A DNA stretch of 15,582 nucleotides from JALHTV01 sp049510055 (GCA_049510055.1 JBEKZI010000050.1:1-15582), one strand, 5' to 3'; counted from the stretch's first letter, positions 1-6,440 are shown. Notes: generated from the letters alone by a model not told the origin. Translations and numbers: made by a program.

Positions 1-99
1 TGCCCCGGCCATCACCCAGCCGGCTTCCCGTCCGATCCGCTGCCGCGGACCCAGTTGGGCGATCGTGGCGCCGAGGAGGGCATGGGTGATGCTGTCCAT
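1..99 (-). CDS. Membrane-bound metal-dependent hydrolase (DUF457/YdjM family), N-terminal fragment
   Basis: Only the first 33 codons are inside the window; the gene runs off the left edge. The N-terminus MDSITHALLGATIAQLG is the signature opening of the DUF457 (PF04307, YdjM-like) family: an Asp at residue 2, THALLGA, then a Gly-rich helix start. Members are small multi-pass membrane proteins with conserved His/Asp residues predicted to bind metal; their substrate is unknown. The ATG lies 18 nt after the stop codon of the radical SAM gene on the same strand, so it is probably the last visible gene of that operon. Only a weak GAGAAA ribosome site precedes it. The family call is firm for so short a piece because the motif is strongly conserved, but nothing catalytic can be seen. 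Confidence 0.75.
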   Translation of the reverse strand, partial: MDSITHALLGATIAQLGPRQRIGREAGWVMAGA

Positions 100-117
100 A
101 TTTTTTCTCGCGTCTTT

Positions 118-1443
118 TTACGTCCACACGCCGGGGATGATCGTGTGGCAGAACTTGCACCGGCCGGCCTCGATGGAGACGCCCAGGACCGCGTAGGCGT
201 CTCGCTCGACGACTACCTTATGGCAGTTGGGGCAGAAGGTGTTCTCCACGTCCGGCGTGCCCGGCACGTTGCCGACGTAAACGTAGTGCAACCCCGCGGC
301 CAAGGCCTGCTGGCGGGCCTCCAGGAGCGTCTCCAGCGGCGTCGGCGGCAGGTAGGTGAGCTTGTGCATGGGCATGAAGCGCGAGAAATGCAATGGGCAA
401 TCGGGGCCGAGATTGTCGGCCAGCCAGCCGCACATGCGGCGAATGACCTCCTGCTTGTCCGTGTAGGTCGGCACCACGAGGTTCACCACCTCCACCCACA
501 GGCCCAGCTCGCGCATCGTCCGGAGCGTGTTCAGGACGGGCTGGAGCCGGCCGGAGTTGAGCTTGCGGTACACCTCCTCGTCGAAGCCCTTGAGGTCCAC
601 ATGGGCGGCGTCGACGTACTGGCCGATGTCGCGCAGGGAGGCCTGCTCGAACGAGCCGCAGGTGACCAGGATGTTTTTGACGCCCTTGGCGCGGGCGGCC
701 TGGGCGGTGTCGCGGGCGTACTCGAAGTAGGCGATCGGCTCCGAGTAGGTGTAGGAGATCGAGGGGCACCCTAAGGCCTGGGCCATCGCGGCGGCGTCGG
801 CGGGGAACAGGCTTAGCCGCTCGATATCCTGAGGCCGCAGCGACGAGACGACCGGCTGGAGGCGAAGCTCCGGGCCGCGGGCGTCCTTGGTCTCCTCGGG
901 CTTGCGCTGGGAGATGTCCCAGTTCTGGCAGTTGAGGCAGCGGAACACGCAGCCGCTGGTCGCCAGCGAGAGCGTGCGGCTGCCGGGCAGGAAATGGAAC
1001 AGGGGCTTTTTCTCCACCGGATCGACGTTGACGGCGCAGGGGTTGGCGTAGGCCATCGTGTAGAGCACGCCGCCGCGGTTGACCTTGTTGCGGCAGTGGC
1101 TGCGGTCGCCCGGGGCCAGGATGCAGCAGTTGGGGCAGAGCTGGCACATGACGTTTCGGCCGACCTTGACGTAGTGGCTGGCCTCCTTCACCCAGCCGCG
1201 CTGGGTCCACAGTTGCCACAGCTTCTCGTCGGGCCCGTCGGCGGTGAACACGCCCGTCTCGGCCGGCTGATGGGCCACGCCGCGGAGCAGGTGCCACAGA
1301 ATGGCCCCGCCTCCGCCCGCGGCCGCCGCAGCCGCCAGGCCGTACTTCAACACCGCCCGGCGCGTCAGGCCGGTCGAGGGCGTCGCGGCAGCGGCGTCGG
1401 GGGACGGCGCTACGTCTGGGGGTGTATGCGTTTCTGAGTCCAT
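118..1443 (-). CDS. amrS: AmmeMemoRadiSam system radical SAM enzyme with Tat-like N-terminus
   Basis: The protein has 441 residues counted from ATG at 1443. The radical SAM cluster motif is CVFRCLNC (Cx3Cx2C, C165/C169/C172). It is preceded by the family's N-terminal Cys-rich region (C100, C103, C106, C107, C117) and by DPVEKKPLFHFLPGS, diagnostic for the AmrS partner of MEMO and AMMECR1. Two further CxxC pairs lie near the C-terminus (CPNC and CKFC). Residues 1-54 are unusual: a Pro/Ala-rich start, then TRRAVLK at 27-33, an Ala/Gly-rich hydrophobic stretch and a short helix, which looks like a twin-arginine export signal or anchor. An in-frame ATG at 1560 would add 39 unlikely residues and overlap the upstream gene by about 150 bp, so I prefer 1443 (34-bp overlap). 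No clear ribosome site is visible, so translational coupling is likely. Substrate unknown. Confidence 0.9.
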   Translation of the reverse strand: MDSETHTPPDVAPSPDAAAATPSTGLTRRAVLKYGLAAAAAAGGGGAILWHLLRGVAHQPAETGVFTADGPDEKLWQLWTQRGWVKEASHYVKVGRNVMCQLCPNCCILAPGDRSHCRNKVNRGGVLYTMAYANPCAVNVDPVEKKPLFHFLPGSRTLSLATSGCVFRCLNCQNWDISQRKPEETKDARGPELRLQPVVSSLRPQDIERLSLFPADAAAMAQALGCPSISYTYSEPIAYFEYARDTAQAARAKGVKNILVTCGSFEQASLRDIGQYVDAAHVDLKGFDEEVYRKLNSGRLQPVLNTLRTMRELGLWVEVVNLVVPTYTDKQEVIRRMCGWLADNLGPDCPLHFSRFMPMHKLTYLPPTPLETLLEARQQALAAGLHYVYVGNVPGTPDVENTFCPNCHKVVVERDAYAVLGVSIEAGRCKFCHTIIPGVWT

Positions 1444-1664
1444 CGTCGTATAGCCAAGTACGTCGCCGGGCTGACGTGCAGCAGCAGGACCACAAAAATG
1501 GGCAGGGCCATGTGCGTGTGGATGGCCATGGCGTTGTTCATCCAGGCCGCCGGCGCCCATCCGACGAACACCGCCACCGTGCCGAACTGCACCGCCAGCA
1601 CCACCAGCGCCAGCCAGCCCGAGAATCGCACCAGCTTGATCATCATCACGGAGAATCGTGGCAT
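1410..1664 (-). CDS. Small two-helix membrane protein, possible heme-b subunit
   Basis: I do not recognise this 84-residue protein by family. It has two predicted transmembrane helices, about residues 15-36 and 46-72, and a basic C-terminal tail (RRWTQKR). The second helix carries H49, H51 and H63; H49 and H63 are 14 residues apart, the spacing of paired heme ligands on one helix of bc-type cytochrome b. That suggests, but does not prove, a small heme-binding redox subunit, perhaps acting as a dimer. AGGAG lies 9 nt before the ATG, a good ribosome site. It starts 36 nt after the stop of the membrane methyltransferase-fold gene, and its 3' end overlaps the start of the radical SAM gene by 34 bp, so it is firmly inside the operon. 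Electron donation to that enzyme is inference. Confidence 0.75.
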   Translation of the reverse strand: MPRFSVMMIKLVRFSGWLALVVLAVQFGTVAVFVGWAPAAWMNNAMAIHTHMALPIFVVLLLHVSPATYLAIRRWTQKRIHPQT

Positions 1665-1680
1665 AGGGCCGATCTCCTGT

Positions 1681-1710
1681 TTAGGCCTTTTTAGGTTTTT
1701 TTAGGTCTTG
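1681..1710 (-). repeat. Three 10-nt units giving stop codons in three frames
   Basis: On the plus strand three decamers stand head to tail: TTAGGCCTTT, TTAGGTTTTT, TTAGGTCTTG. On the coding (minus) strand each contributes TAA. Because the period is 10, the three stops fall in three different frames. The stop at 1703-1701 ends the 725-residue protein. The tract lies just upstream of the ribosome site of the 84-residue gene, so it may insulate the two reading frames or slow ribosomes. It may also simply be slippage-derived. Confidence 0.6.
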
Positions 1711-3878
1711 GACCTTCCGACCGCCACCGCGGCGGCAACGTTCAGGCCGGCGGCCAGCAGGCACGTAGCCGCCAGGCCTCCCAGCGGAATCAGCACCGCC
1801 GAGGCCAGCAGCGCGCCCACGCACGCCCCGACCAGGTCGGCCGTGTACAGCCGCGAGGCGGTCAGCGTCCCGCCGGCGGCACCGGCCCGCCCGGCCAGGC
1901 AGAACTGGGCGCCCACCAATCCCGCCAACACCGCCGCCGTGACGGCGACGGCTGCCTGGATGATGAGGACCGGGCCGGTCCAGCCGGCCAGTACTTTTAG
2001 CATACTAAGTATAAACGGAATGACGCCGGCAAGTATGGCAATCGCCGCGCTCAAAACCGCCAGGCTCACTCGTGGAGCGCAGACCGTCAGGCGGTTGGCA
2101 ATGCCCGCCCCGATCGCCAGGCCGGCCATGAAGGCCGTGACGATCACGCCGAGCTGGTAGTACACCGACCCGCACAGCGCCTGGAAGCCCAGCAGCAGCA
2201 CGATCTCCATCGCTGAGGCCGAAAAACCGGACGTCAAAATCGCAAACGGCACCGCGCGCATCCCGGCCAGGTAGATGACCAGCACGATGGCGCCCACCGC
2301 CAGGGGTATCGACCAGGCGGTGGCGAACTGACTGGTCCAGTACAGCAGGTGGTAATAATAGAGGATGGGGCGGAAGTCCTTGTTCACGTCCGCCGGCTGG
2401 GCAGAGGCGACCTGGACCGCGGCCAGGCGGTCCGGCGTGAGCATGGCGTCCAGATAATGGCGTTGGACCAGCTTGGGCACCACGCCGGCGGCCTCGATGC
2501 GGGCCGCCACGTCGGCGTACAGCGGGCCGTCGCTGGCCAGCAGGAACACGCGCCCGCCGGGGATGAGCAGCACGTGGGCGAAGGACGTTTCCAGCGTGCG
2601 GCGGGCCGAGGCCAGCATCCGCGCCAGTTCGGGACCGACGTGGCCGTCGAATTGCCCGATAGCCAGCGACACCACGCCGCCTGGAGCGAGCCGCCGCTTG
2701 AGCTGGGCGAAGAACTCGGCCGTGTAGAAGCGATTGACCTGCGCCGTGGCCGGTTCGGGTGTGTCCAGGATGGCCACGTCGAACTGCGGCGCGGCGGGAT
2801 CGGTCCGGCGGAGGAATTGCCGCCCGTCGGTGTTGACGACGTGTATGCGCGGGTCGTACAGGCTGGCGGGCAGGAACCGCCGGCCCAGCTCAATCACCCG
2901 CGGGTCCAACTCCACGTAGGTCACGTCCCGCACGCCGTACTTGAGGATCTCCCTGGCCGTGCCCGACACGCCGCCGCCGATGAGCAACACCTGCTTGGCC
3001 CCCGGCCGCTGGGCCATGGCGTAGTGGACCGTCTCCTCGACCTGCTGGACATCACCGCTGGAGACGGCCGGCAGGCCGTTCTCGATAAAGTTCACCTGGC
3101 CGGCGGATTCGGTAACGACCAGCCGGCCGTAGGGCGAGTTGCCGCTGAAGAGAATCTTCTGAAACGGATATTGCAGGCGTGTGGTCAAGTTCTCCAGGTT
3201 CGTCCCCACGATTACCGCGATCAGGCCCGCCGAGGCCGCCAGGGCCACGCCTAGCAATGACCACCGCCGGAGACGCCACGCCGTCAGGCACGCCAGAGGC
3301 AACAGGATCGCGGCGGGCAGGTAGAGCACGGTGAAGTGGTCCAGCCGCTGCACCAGCACGAAGCTGAACAGCACGCCGCCGGCAATGCCGCCGATGCTGT
3401 CCGCCAGGTAAACCCGCCCGATGGCTCGTTCGCTGCTGCCGAACAGCACCGAGCACGCCAGCGTCAGCATATACCCCGACACCAGGCAGTAGGGCAGCAG
3501 CAACAGGAAGCTGGCGGCGGCGGTCTGGACGGCCCCGATCATCGCCCCTCGGGTGAACACCTGGTCCCGAAAAATTCGCAGGGCCGCTACTTCCGCCGGC
3601 GGCAGGACCGCGATGAGCACCCCTGCGACGATCAGCAGGGCCAGGGGGTTTTTCAGCTTGCCGGCCGTGCGGCCCAGGAAGCTGCCCAGCCCCGTCGCCA
3701 GCAGCCAGTTGCCCAGGATGATGCCCAGGACCATCTCGTTGCCGCAGAAGGCCGAAAGCATCTCGCGCAGGAGCACCAGTTGCGTGAGGATGGCCGAGAC
3801 GCCCAGGCCGCCGATGGTCAGCACGACGAGCCGATCGTAACGATGCGGCGCCGCCGAAGCTGTCTGCCCCTCGGCCAT
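1701..3878 (-). CDS. Membrane protein with spermidine-synthase-like SAM-binding domain
   Basis: This 725-residue protein belongs to the fused MFS/spermidine-synthase-like group. About seven or eight hydrophobic helices (residues 17-226) precede a soluble Rossmann domain (about 235-500), and six or seven more helices follow (about 518-720). The soluble part shows the nucleotide-binding loop GGGVSG (301-306), the acidic strand end VELDP (322-326) and LDTPEP (371-376). In true spermidine synthases the loop is GGGDGG and the catalytic stretch is DSSDP; here the loop Asp is Val and the second Asp is Glu, so polyamine synthesis is doubtful. YLADSIGG and YTADLVGA mark equivalent places in the two membrane halves. 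The ATG is 4 nt after the stop of the MEMO-AMMECR1 gene, with AAGGAAGGGG about 12 nt upstream. Operon position implies a partner role with AmmeMemoRadiSam; the reaction is unknown. Confidence 0.85.
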   Translation of the reverse strand: MAEGQTASAAPHRYDRLVVLTIGGLGVSAILTQLVLLREMLSAFCGNEMVLGIILGNWLLATGLGSFLGRTAGKLKNPLALLIVAGVLIAVLPPAEVAALRIFRDQVFTRGAMIGAVQTAAASFLLLLPYCLVSGYMLTLACSVLFGSSERAIGRVYLADSIGGIAGGVLFSFVLVQRLDHFTVLYLPAAILLPLACLTAWRLRRWSLLGVALAASAGLIAVIVGTNLENLTTRLQYPFQKILFSGNSPYGRLVVTESAGQVNFIENGLPAVSSGDVQQVEETVHYAMAQRPGAKQVLLIGGGVSGTAREILKYGVRDVTYVELDPRVIELGRRFLPASLYDPRIHVVNTDGRQFLRRTDPAAPQFDVAILDTPEPATAQVNRFYTAEFFAQLKRRLAPGGVVSLAIGQFDGHVGPELARMLASARRTLETSFAHVLLIPGGRVFLLASDGPLYADVAARIEAAGVVPKLVQRHYLDAMLTPDRLAAVQVASAQPADVNKDFRPILYYYHLLYWTSQFATAWSIPLAVGAIVLVIYLAGMRAVPFAILTSGFSASAMEIVLLLGFQALCGSVYYQLGVIVTAFMAGLAIGAGIANRLTVCAPRVSLAVLSAAIAILAGVIPFILSMLKVLAGWTGPVLIIQAAVAVTAAVLAGLVGAQFCLAGRAGAAGGTLTASRLYTADLVGACVGALLASAVLIPLGGLAATCLLAAGLNVAAAVAVGRSKT

Positions 3879-3882
3879 GGGC

Positions 3883-5472
3883 TTAGGGTTCCCCTTCCTT
3901 GAAGGCCTCGACGTGGTAGATGCGCACCTCGGCCCCGGGGGTCTTCCAGGCGTCGCCGCGGCAGCCGGCCTTTTCAGCCAGGCTGGTCATGAATTCTTCC
4001 TTGTCGGGAATCTGCTCCCAGACCTGCGGCAGATAGGTGGCCATGTACGGGCCGATCTTCAGGACCACGCCGTCGCGGTTCGGCTGGAGCTTGCTGAGCA
4101 GGTCCTGCCAGGAGCTGAAGGCCAGCGGTTGCGGGACGGTCAGGACGCTGATCTCGATTTGGAGCTTGTCCACCTCGCCGGCCCGCACGGGCGCAAAGCG
4201 TGGATCCTCCAGGGCGGCGCTGCGGGCGCAGTCCATGACGGCCTGGTAAAGCGGCTCCTGCGGGAAGATGTGCCCGATGCAGCCGCGGAGCTGGCCGCCC
4301 TCGGTCAGCGTGACGAAGCAGCCTTTCGGCTCGGTCAGCCTCGGCGAGAGGCCCGCCGGGCTGGCCGGCGGCAGCGTGCCGGTGGCCGCGACTTGCTTGA
4401 TGGTCTTGCGGGCAAGGTCCAGCAGGAACTTTCGCTCCGGGTTCGGCAGATTCATGTCAGTCACTTGTGATTTCTCCGTTTTCTCCGTGGTTGCAGCCTG
4501 GGAACAGAACGCAATCGCCGCGTAGCCGACCACTCGACTTTTGTCCCCGGACGTGTCGCCGCTGTTGCGATAATCCAGCAGTTGAGGCTGCCAGCCCTTT
4601 CGCTTGGCCAGGTGCATCAGGGCCAGGACGCCCACCTTGCCGCAGGCCTCCTGATTCTCCGCCCGGTCGATGTCCAGGTCGTAGACGGCCTTGATGAAGC
4701 GGCCGTCCAGGACTTTGGCCTGCTCGTAGGGGTAAAAGTGGCTCAGGTCGGTGCTGACGACGATCAGGGTGTTGTCGTCAAGCTGGGCGTTGATGGCGTC
4801 CGCCAATTCCGCCGGGTCGGTCTGGCCGACGGTGATCGGCACGAGCTGGAAGTTTTTCAGCACCTTCTGGAGGAAGGGAATCTGGTTCTCGACGGAATGC
4901 TCCCACGTCTCGGGGGTATCCTGCCCGAAGGCCGGCGGCGTCTGCGGTGATTGCCGCCACCACTCCGGGCGATAGACGCGATACGTCTGCCCGGCGACGA
5001 AAGGCTTGGCCTTGGCGAGCGCCTTGGCCTTGGGCGAGATGGGCACGGTCCCCAGCGGCGTGACGTAGGCGCCCGCCGGGGTGACGTACGCTCCCATCAT
5101 CTCGGCGTAGTGGGTGGGGCCGATGACAATGACGGTGCGAATGTCGTCGCGCCCGGCCAGGAGCTTGTACGAAAACGCGGCCACGGGGCCCGAAAATTCA
5201 TACCCCGCGTGCGGGCAGATCAGCGCGCGAACGTGGCCAACCGGCGGCGGATTGGCCCGGGCCAGGAATCCGTCGATGAGGTTTGAGAGCGTGTTGGGAT
5301 CGGCGGGGTAGAACAGTCCCGCCACGGCCGCCGGACGCACCGGGCCGGTCATCTGACTGGGGCCGGTTCCGGGGGCTGGCGGCCCCTTGTGGCACTGCAC
5401 GAGGGATCCGGAAACGGCAACCAGCGTGGCCGCCAGGGCCGCCGTCCACCACCATCGACGCTTGCTGTCCAT
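3883..5472 (-). CDS. MEMO-AMMECR1 fusion (AmmeMemoRadiSam proteins B and A) with N-terminal signal
   Basis: The protein has 529 residues from ATG at 5472. Residues 1-27 form a signal-like segment: basic KRRWWW, a hydrophobic core and LVQC. This is lipobox-like, but Gln before Cys is not canonical. The MEMO domain (about 45-323) keeps the metal-site set known for this dioxygenase-like fold: H88 in PHAGY, H121 in GPTHY, H192 in EHSVENQ and C277. A polar linker (about 325-340) leads to a full AMMECR1 domain (about 341-525) with LRGCIG (395-400), DPRFAPV and IEISVL. An upstream in-frame ATG at 5529 would bury the signal; 5472 is preferred because AAGGGA lies 8 nt upstream and the signal then starts at residue 1. 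It is the first gene of the minus-strand operon. The biochemical role of the system is not known to me. Confidence 0.92.
   Translation of the reverse strand: MDSKRRWWWTAALAATLVAVSGSLVQCHKGPPAPGTGPSQMTGPVRPAAVAGLFYPADPNTLSNLIDGFLARANPPPVGHVRALICPHAGYEFSGPVAAFSYKLLAGRDDIRTVIVIGPTHYAEMMGAYVTPAGAYVTPLGTVPISPKAKALAKAKPFVAGQTYRVYRPEWWRQSPQTPPAFGQDTPETWEHSVENQIPFLQKVLKNFQLVPITVGQTDPAELADAINAQLDDNTLIVVSTDLSHFYPYEQAKVLDGRFIKAVYDLDIDRAENQEACGKVGVLALMHLAKRKGWQPQLLDYRNSGDTSGDKSRVVGYAAIAFCSQAATTEKTEKSQVTDMNLPNPERKFLLDLARKTIKQVAATGTLPPASPAGLSPRLTEPKGCFVTLTEGGQLRGCIGHIFPQEPLYQAVMDCARSAALEDPRFAPVRAGEVDKLQIEISVLTVPQPLAFSSWQDLLSKLQPNRDGVVLKIGPYMATYLPQVWEQIPDKEEFMTSLAEKAGCRGDAWKTPGAEVRIYHVEAFKEGEP
5053..5094 (-). 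repeat. Imperfect 21-nt tandem duplication inside the MEMO domain
   Basis: Two adjacent 21-nt units encode GAYVTPA (residues 127-133) and GAYVTPL (134-140), just after the metal-site motif GPTHY. MEMO proteins normally have one such segment ending in TPLG, so one unit is probably an inserted loop. The units share the central GGTGACGTA or CGTGACGTA core and differ elsewhere, so the duplication is not recent. Confidence 0.55.
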
Positions 5473-5552
5473 GGTCGTGTCCCTTGTCTGTTTGTCCGTA
5501 CCTGGATGCGGCAAAAAGTAAGTTCGCACGCTCGGAATGCTTAGGCCTCCAT

Positions 5553-5558
5553 ATTATC
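5553..5558 (-). promoter_or_regulatory. Possible -10 box for the AmmeMemoRadiSam operon
   Basis: The minus strand reads GATAAT, five of six matches to the sigma-70 -10 consensus, about 80 nt before the operon's first ATG. No good -35 hexamer is found 16-18 nt further upstream, so the site may need an activator or may be chance. Confidence 0.25.
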
Positions 5559-5628
5559 CGCGATGAAGGCGAGAAAATCCTCCTTTTGTGGTGAATAACA
5601 TCGAGCGGACCTTCCGGAAACGTTGAGC

Positions 5629-5756
5629 AGTAGAAAGTAGAACAGCCCTTCGACTCGCTTCGCTCGCTCAGGGCCAGTAGATCGCAGGAGAGCATCTTGC
5701 CGCTATTTTTGACGGGGTTTTATGTCCAGGTGCTGTCCTCTTATCTACTCTCTACT
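5629..5756. repeat. Small element with 13-bp imperfect inverted ends
   Basis: AGTAGAAAGTAGA at 5629-5641 and TCTACTCTCTACT at 5744-5756 are inverted copies matching at 12 of 13 positions. They flank a second repeat at 5645-5674. The arrangement resembles a REP/MITE-like non-coding element, though no target-site duplication is evident. Confidence 0.45.
5645..5674. repeat. REP-like dispersed repeat (LSERSESK type)
   Basis: The 30-nt unit is bounded by complementary ends GCCCT and AGGGC with CTCGCTTCGCTCGCTC inside. Read on the minus strand it gives the spurious peptide ALSERSESKG. From memory, this peptide recurs in over-called small ORFs of many environmental genomes, which marks a dispersed non-coding repeat. 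Copy number cannot be judged from one window. Confidence 0.55.
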
Positions 5757-5780
5757 TTCTTTTTTGCTTTCCTGCTCCGT

Positions 5781-5810
5781 GAAAAACGCCCCCATGCGGG
5801 GGCGTTTTTC
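5781..5810 (-). terminator. Strong intrinsic terminator of tRNA-Ser, possibly bidirectional
   Basis: A perfect 13-bp stem (GAAAAACGCCCCC / GGGGGCGTTTTTC) closes a 4-nt loop, ATGC, and ends in a T-run on both strands. It begins 2 nt after the 3' end of the tRNA gene. The complementarity extends 6 bp further on each side (CTCCGT at 5775-5780 and ACGGAG at 5811-5816), which takes in part of the tRNA acceptor strand. Confidence 0.85.
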
Positions 5811-5811
5811 A

Positions 5812-5898
5812 CGGAGAGGGTGGGATTCGAACCCACGGTACGGTTGCCCGCACACCGGTTTTCGAAACCGGCCCATTCAGCCGCTCTGGCACCTCTCC
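5812..5898 (-). tRNA. tRNA-Ser (anticodon CGA)
   Basis: The 87-nt gene has an acceptor stem GGAGAGG/CCTCTCC, discriminator G, anticodon stem CCGGT/ACCGG with loop TTCGAAA (anticodon CGA, reading UCG), a long variable arm as expected for serine, and the T-arm GTGGGTTCGAATCCCAC. CCA is not encoded: the next minus-strand bases are TGA. It must therefore be added by a CCA-adding enzyme. Identity is set by both the anticodon and the long variable arm. Confidence 0.95.
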
Positions 5899-5913
5899 GT
5901 CGCTGCACGAGCG

Positions 5914-5942
5914 ATTCTAATGGCCACCGCGGACCCCCGCAA
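5914..5942 (-). promoter_or_regulatory. Promoter of tRNA-Ser
   Basis: The minus strand shows TTGCGG (5942-5937), a 17-nt spacer and TAGAAT (5919-5914), five of six matches at -10. Predicted initiation near 5907 leaves a leader of about 9 nt before the mature tRNA 5' end. It sits directly after the stop codon of the LABN gene. Confidence 0.55.
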
Positions 5943-5955
5943 GGAGGCCCGCCGG

Positions 5956-6411
5956 TCAGTCGTCGCTGTGCACGGCGGCCGGGGTGCGTCGCGCGATGAC
6001 CAGATTGCGGACGTACAGGAAGACGTTGAGGCTGTACGCCAGGATGAATACCAGGTTCTGCACGAATAGGGCGTAGGCCAGCACCAGCCCCGTGCCGATC
6101 AGCGACAGGTGCCAGAAGGCCATCGGCACCACGGTGCGTTTTTTGCGCTCGCTGGCCCACCACTGGACGACAAACCGCATGAAGAACACGCCCTCGCCGA
6201 TCATGCCGACCAGGAACCACCCCCAGGCCAGCAGGCCGGACGGCACGCCGACCCGTGCCTCCAGGCGGCTGATCGTCAGCTCCTGCTGCTTGATCTGCGC
6301 CTGGAGCGCCTGGACGTTGGGCTCCTGAGCCGGCGCCGGCGGCTGGGCCGGGGCGGCGCTGCTGGAGAAGAACACGACGGCGGCCAGGGCTAATAGTAAG
6401 GATGCGCGCAT
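5956..6411 (-). CDS. LABN-domain membrane protein (lipid A biosynthesis N-terminal family)
   Basis: The protein has 151 residues. Residues 1-22 look like a signal peptide ending in SAAPAQ. A short coiled-coil-like helix follows (about 33-54, QALQAQIKQQELTISRLEAR), then a LABN domain (PF07578, about 60-140) with three or four membrane helices. The hallmark stretch is RFVVQWWASERKKR (79-92), followed by VVPMAFWHLSLIG. LABN domains occur fused to LpxB or alone beside glycosyltransferases; their exact role is unclear, but handling of lipid-linked sugars is likely. It is transcribed divergently from a deacetylase-glycosyltransferase pair from what may be a shared promoter. AAAGGA about 9 nt before the ATG serves as ribosome site. 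Confidence 0.85.
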   Translation of the reverse strand: MRASLLLALAAVVFFSSSAAPAQPPAPAQEPNVQALQAQIKQQELTISRLEARVGVPSGLLAWGWFLVGMIGEGVFFMRFVVQWWASERKKRTVVPMAFWHLSLIGTGLVLAYALFVQNLVFILAYSLNVFLYVRNLVIARRTPAAVHSDD

Positions 6412-6440
6412 GGAGGTTTATCCTTTCATGGTCGGCCGGG

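Larger units (their letters stand above)
5473..5811. other. Intergenic region with repeats, no gene seen
   Basis: This stretch between the MEMO-AMMECR1 start and the tRNA gene is visibly richer in A+T than its neighbours. I see no convincing gene; the longest open frames cross the tRNA or the repeats. It holds a possible operon promoter (GATAAT on the minus strand at 5553-5558), a perfect but orphan AAAGGAGG on the minus strand near 5577-5584 with no start codon at the right distance, an inverted-repeat element (5629-5756) and a hairpin terminator (5781-5810). Confidence 0.7.

Noticed and set aside
218..1495. A 425-codon frame overlapping the radical SAM gene
   Set aside because: Arg/Pro-rich shifted frame; the other frame holds all radical SAM motifs.
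1444..1560. Upstream ATG at 1560 extending the radical SAM protein
   Set aside because: It would overlap the 84-residue gene by about 150 bp, adds residues unlike the family and has no ribosome site; 1443 places the Tat-like signal near the N-terminus.
5697..6069. Plus-strand small frames around the tRNA, one reading RVGFEPT and one WDSNPR
   Set aside because: These are the well-known spurious translations of the antisense strand of a tRNA T-arm; they cross the tRNA gene and the terminator.
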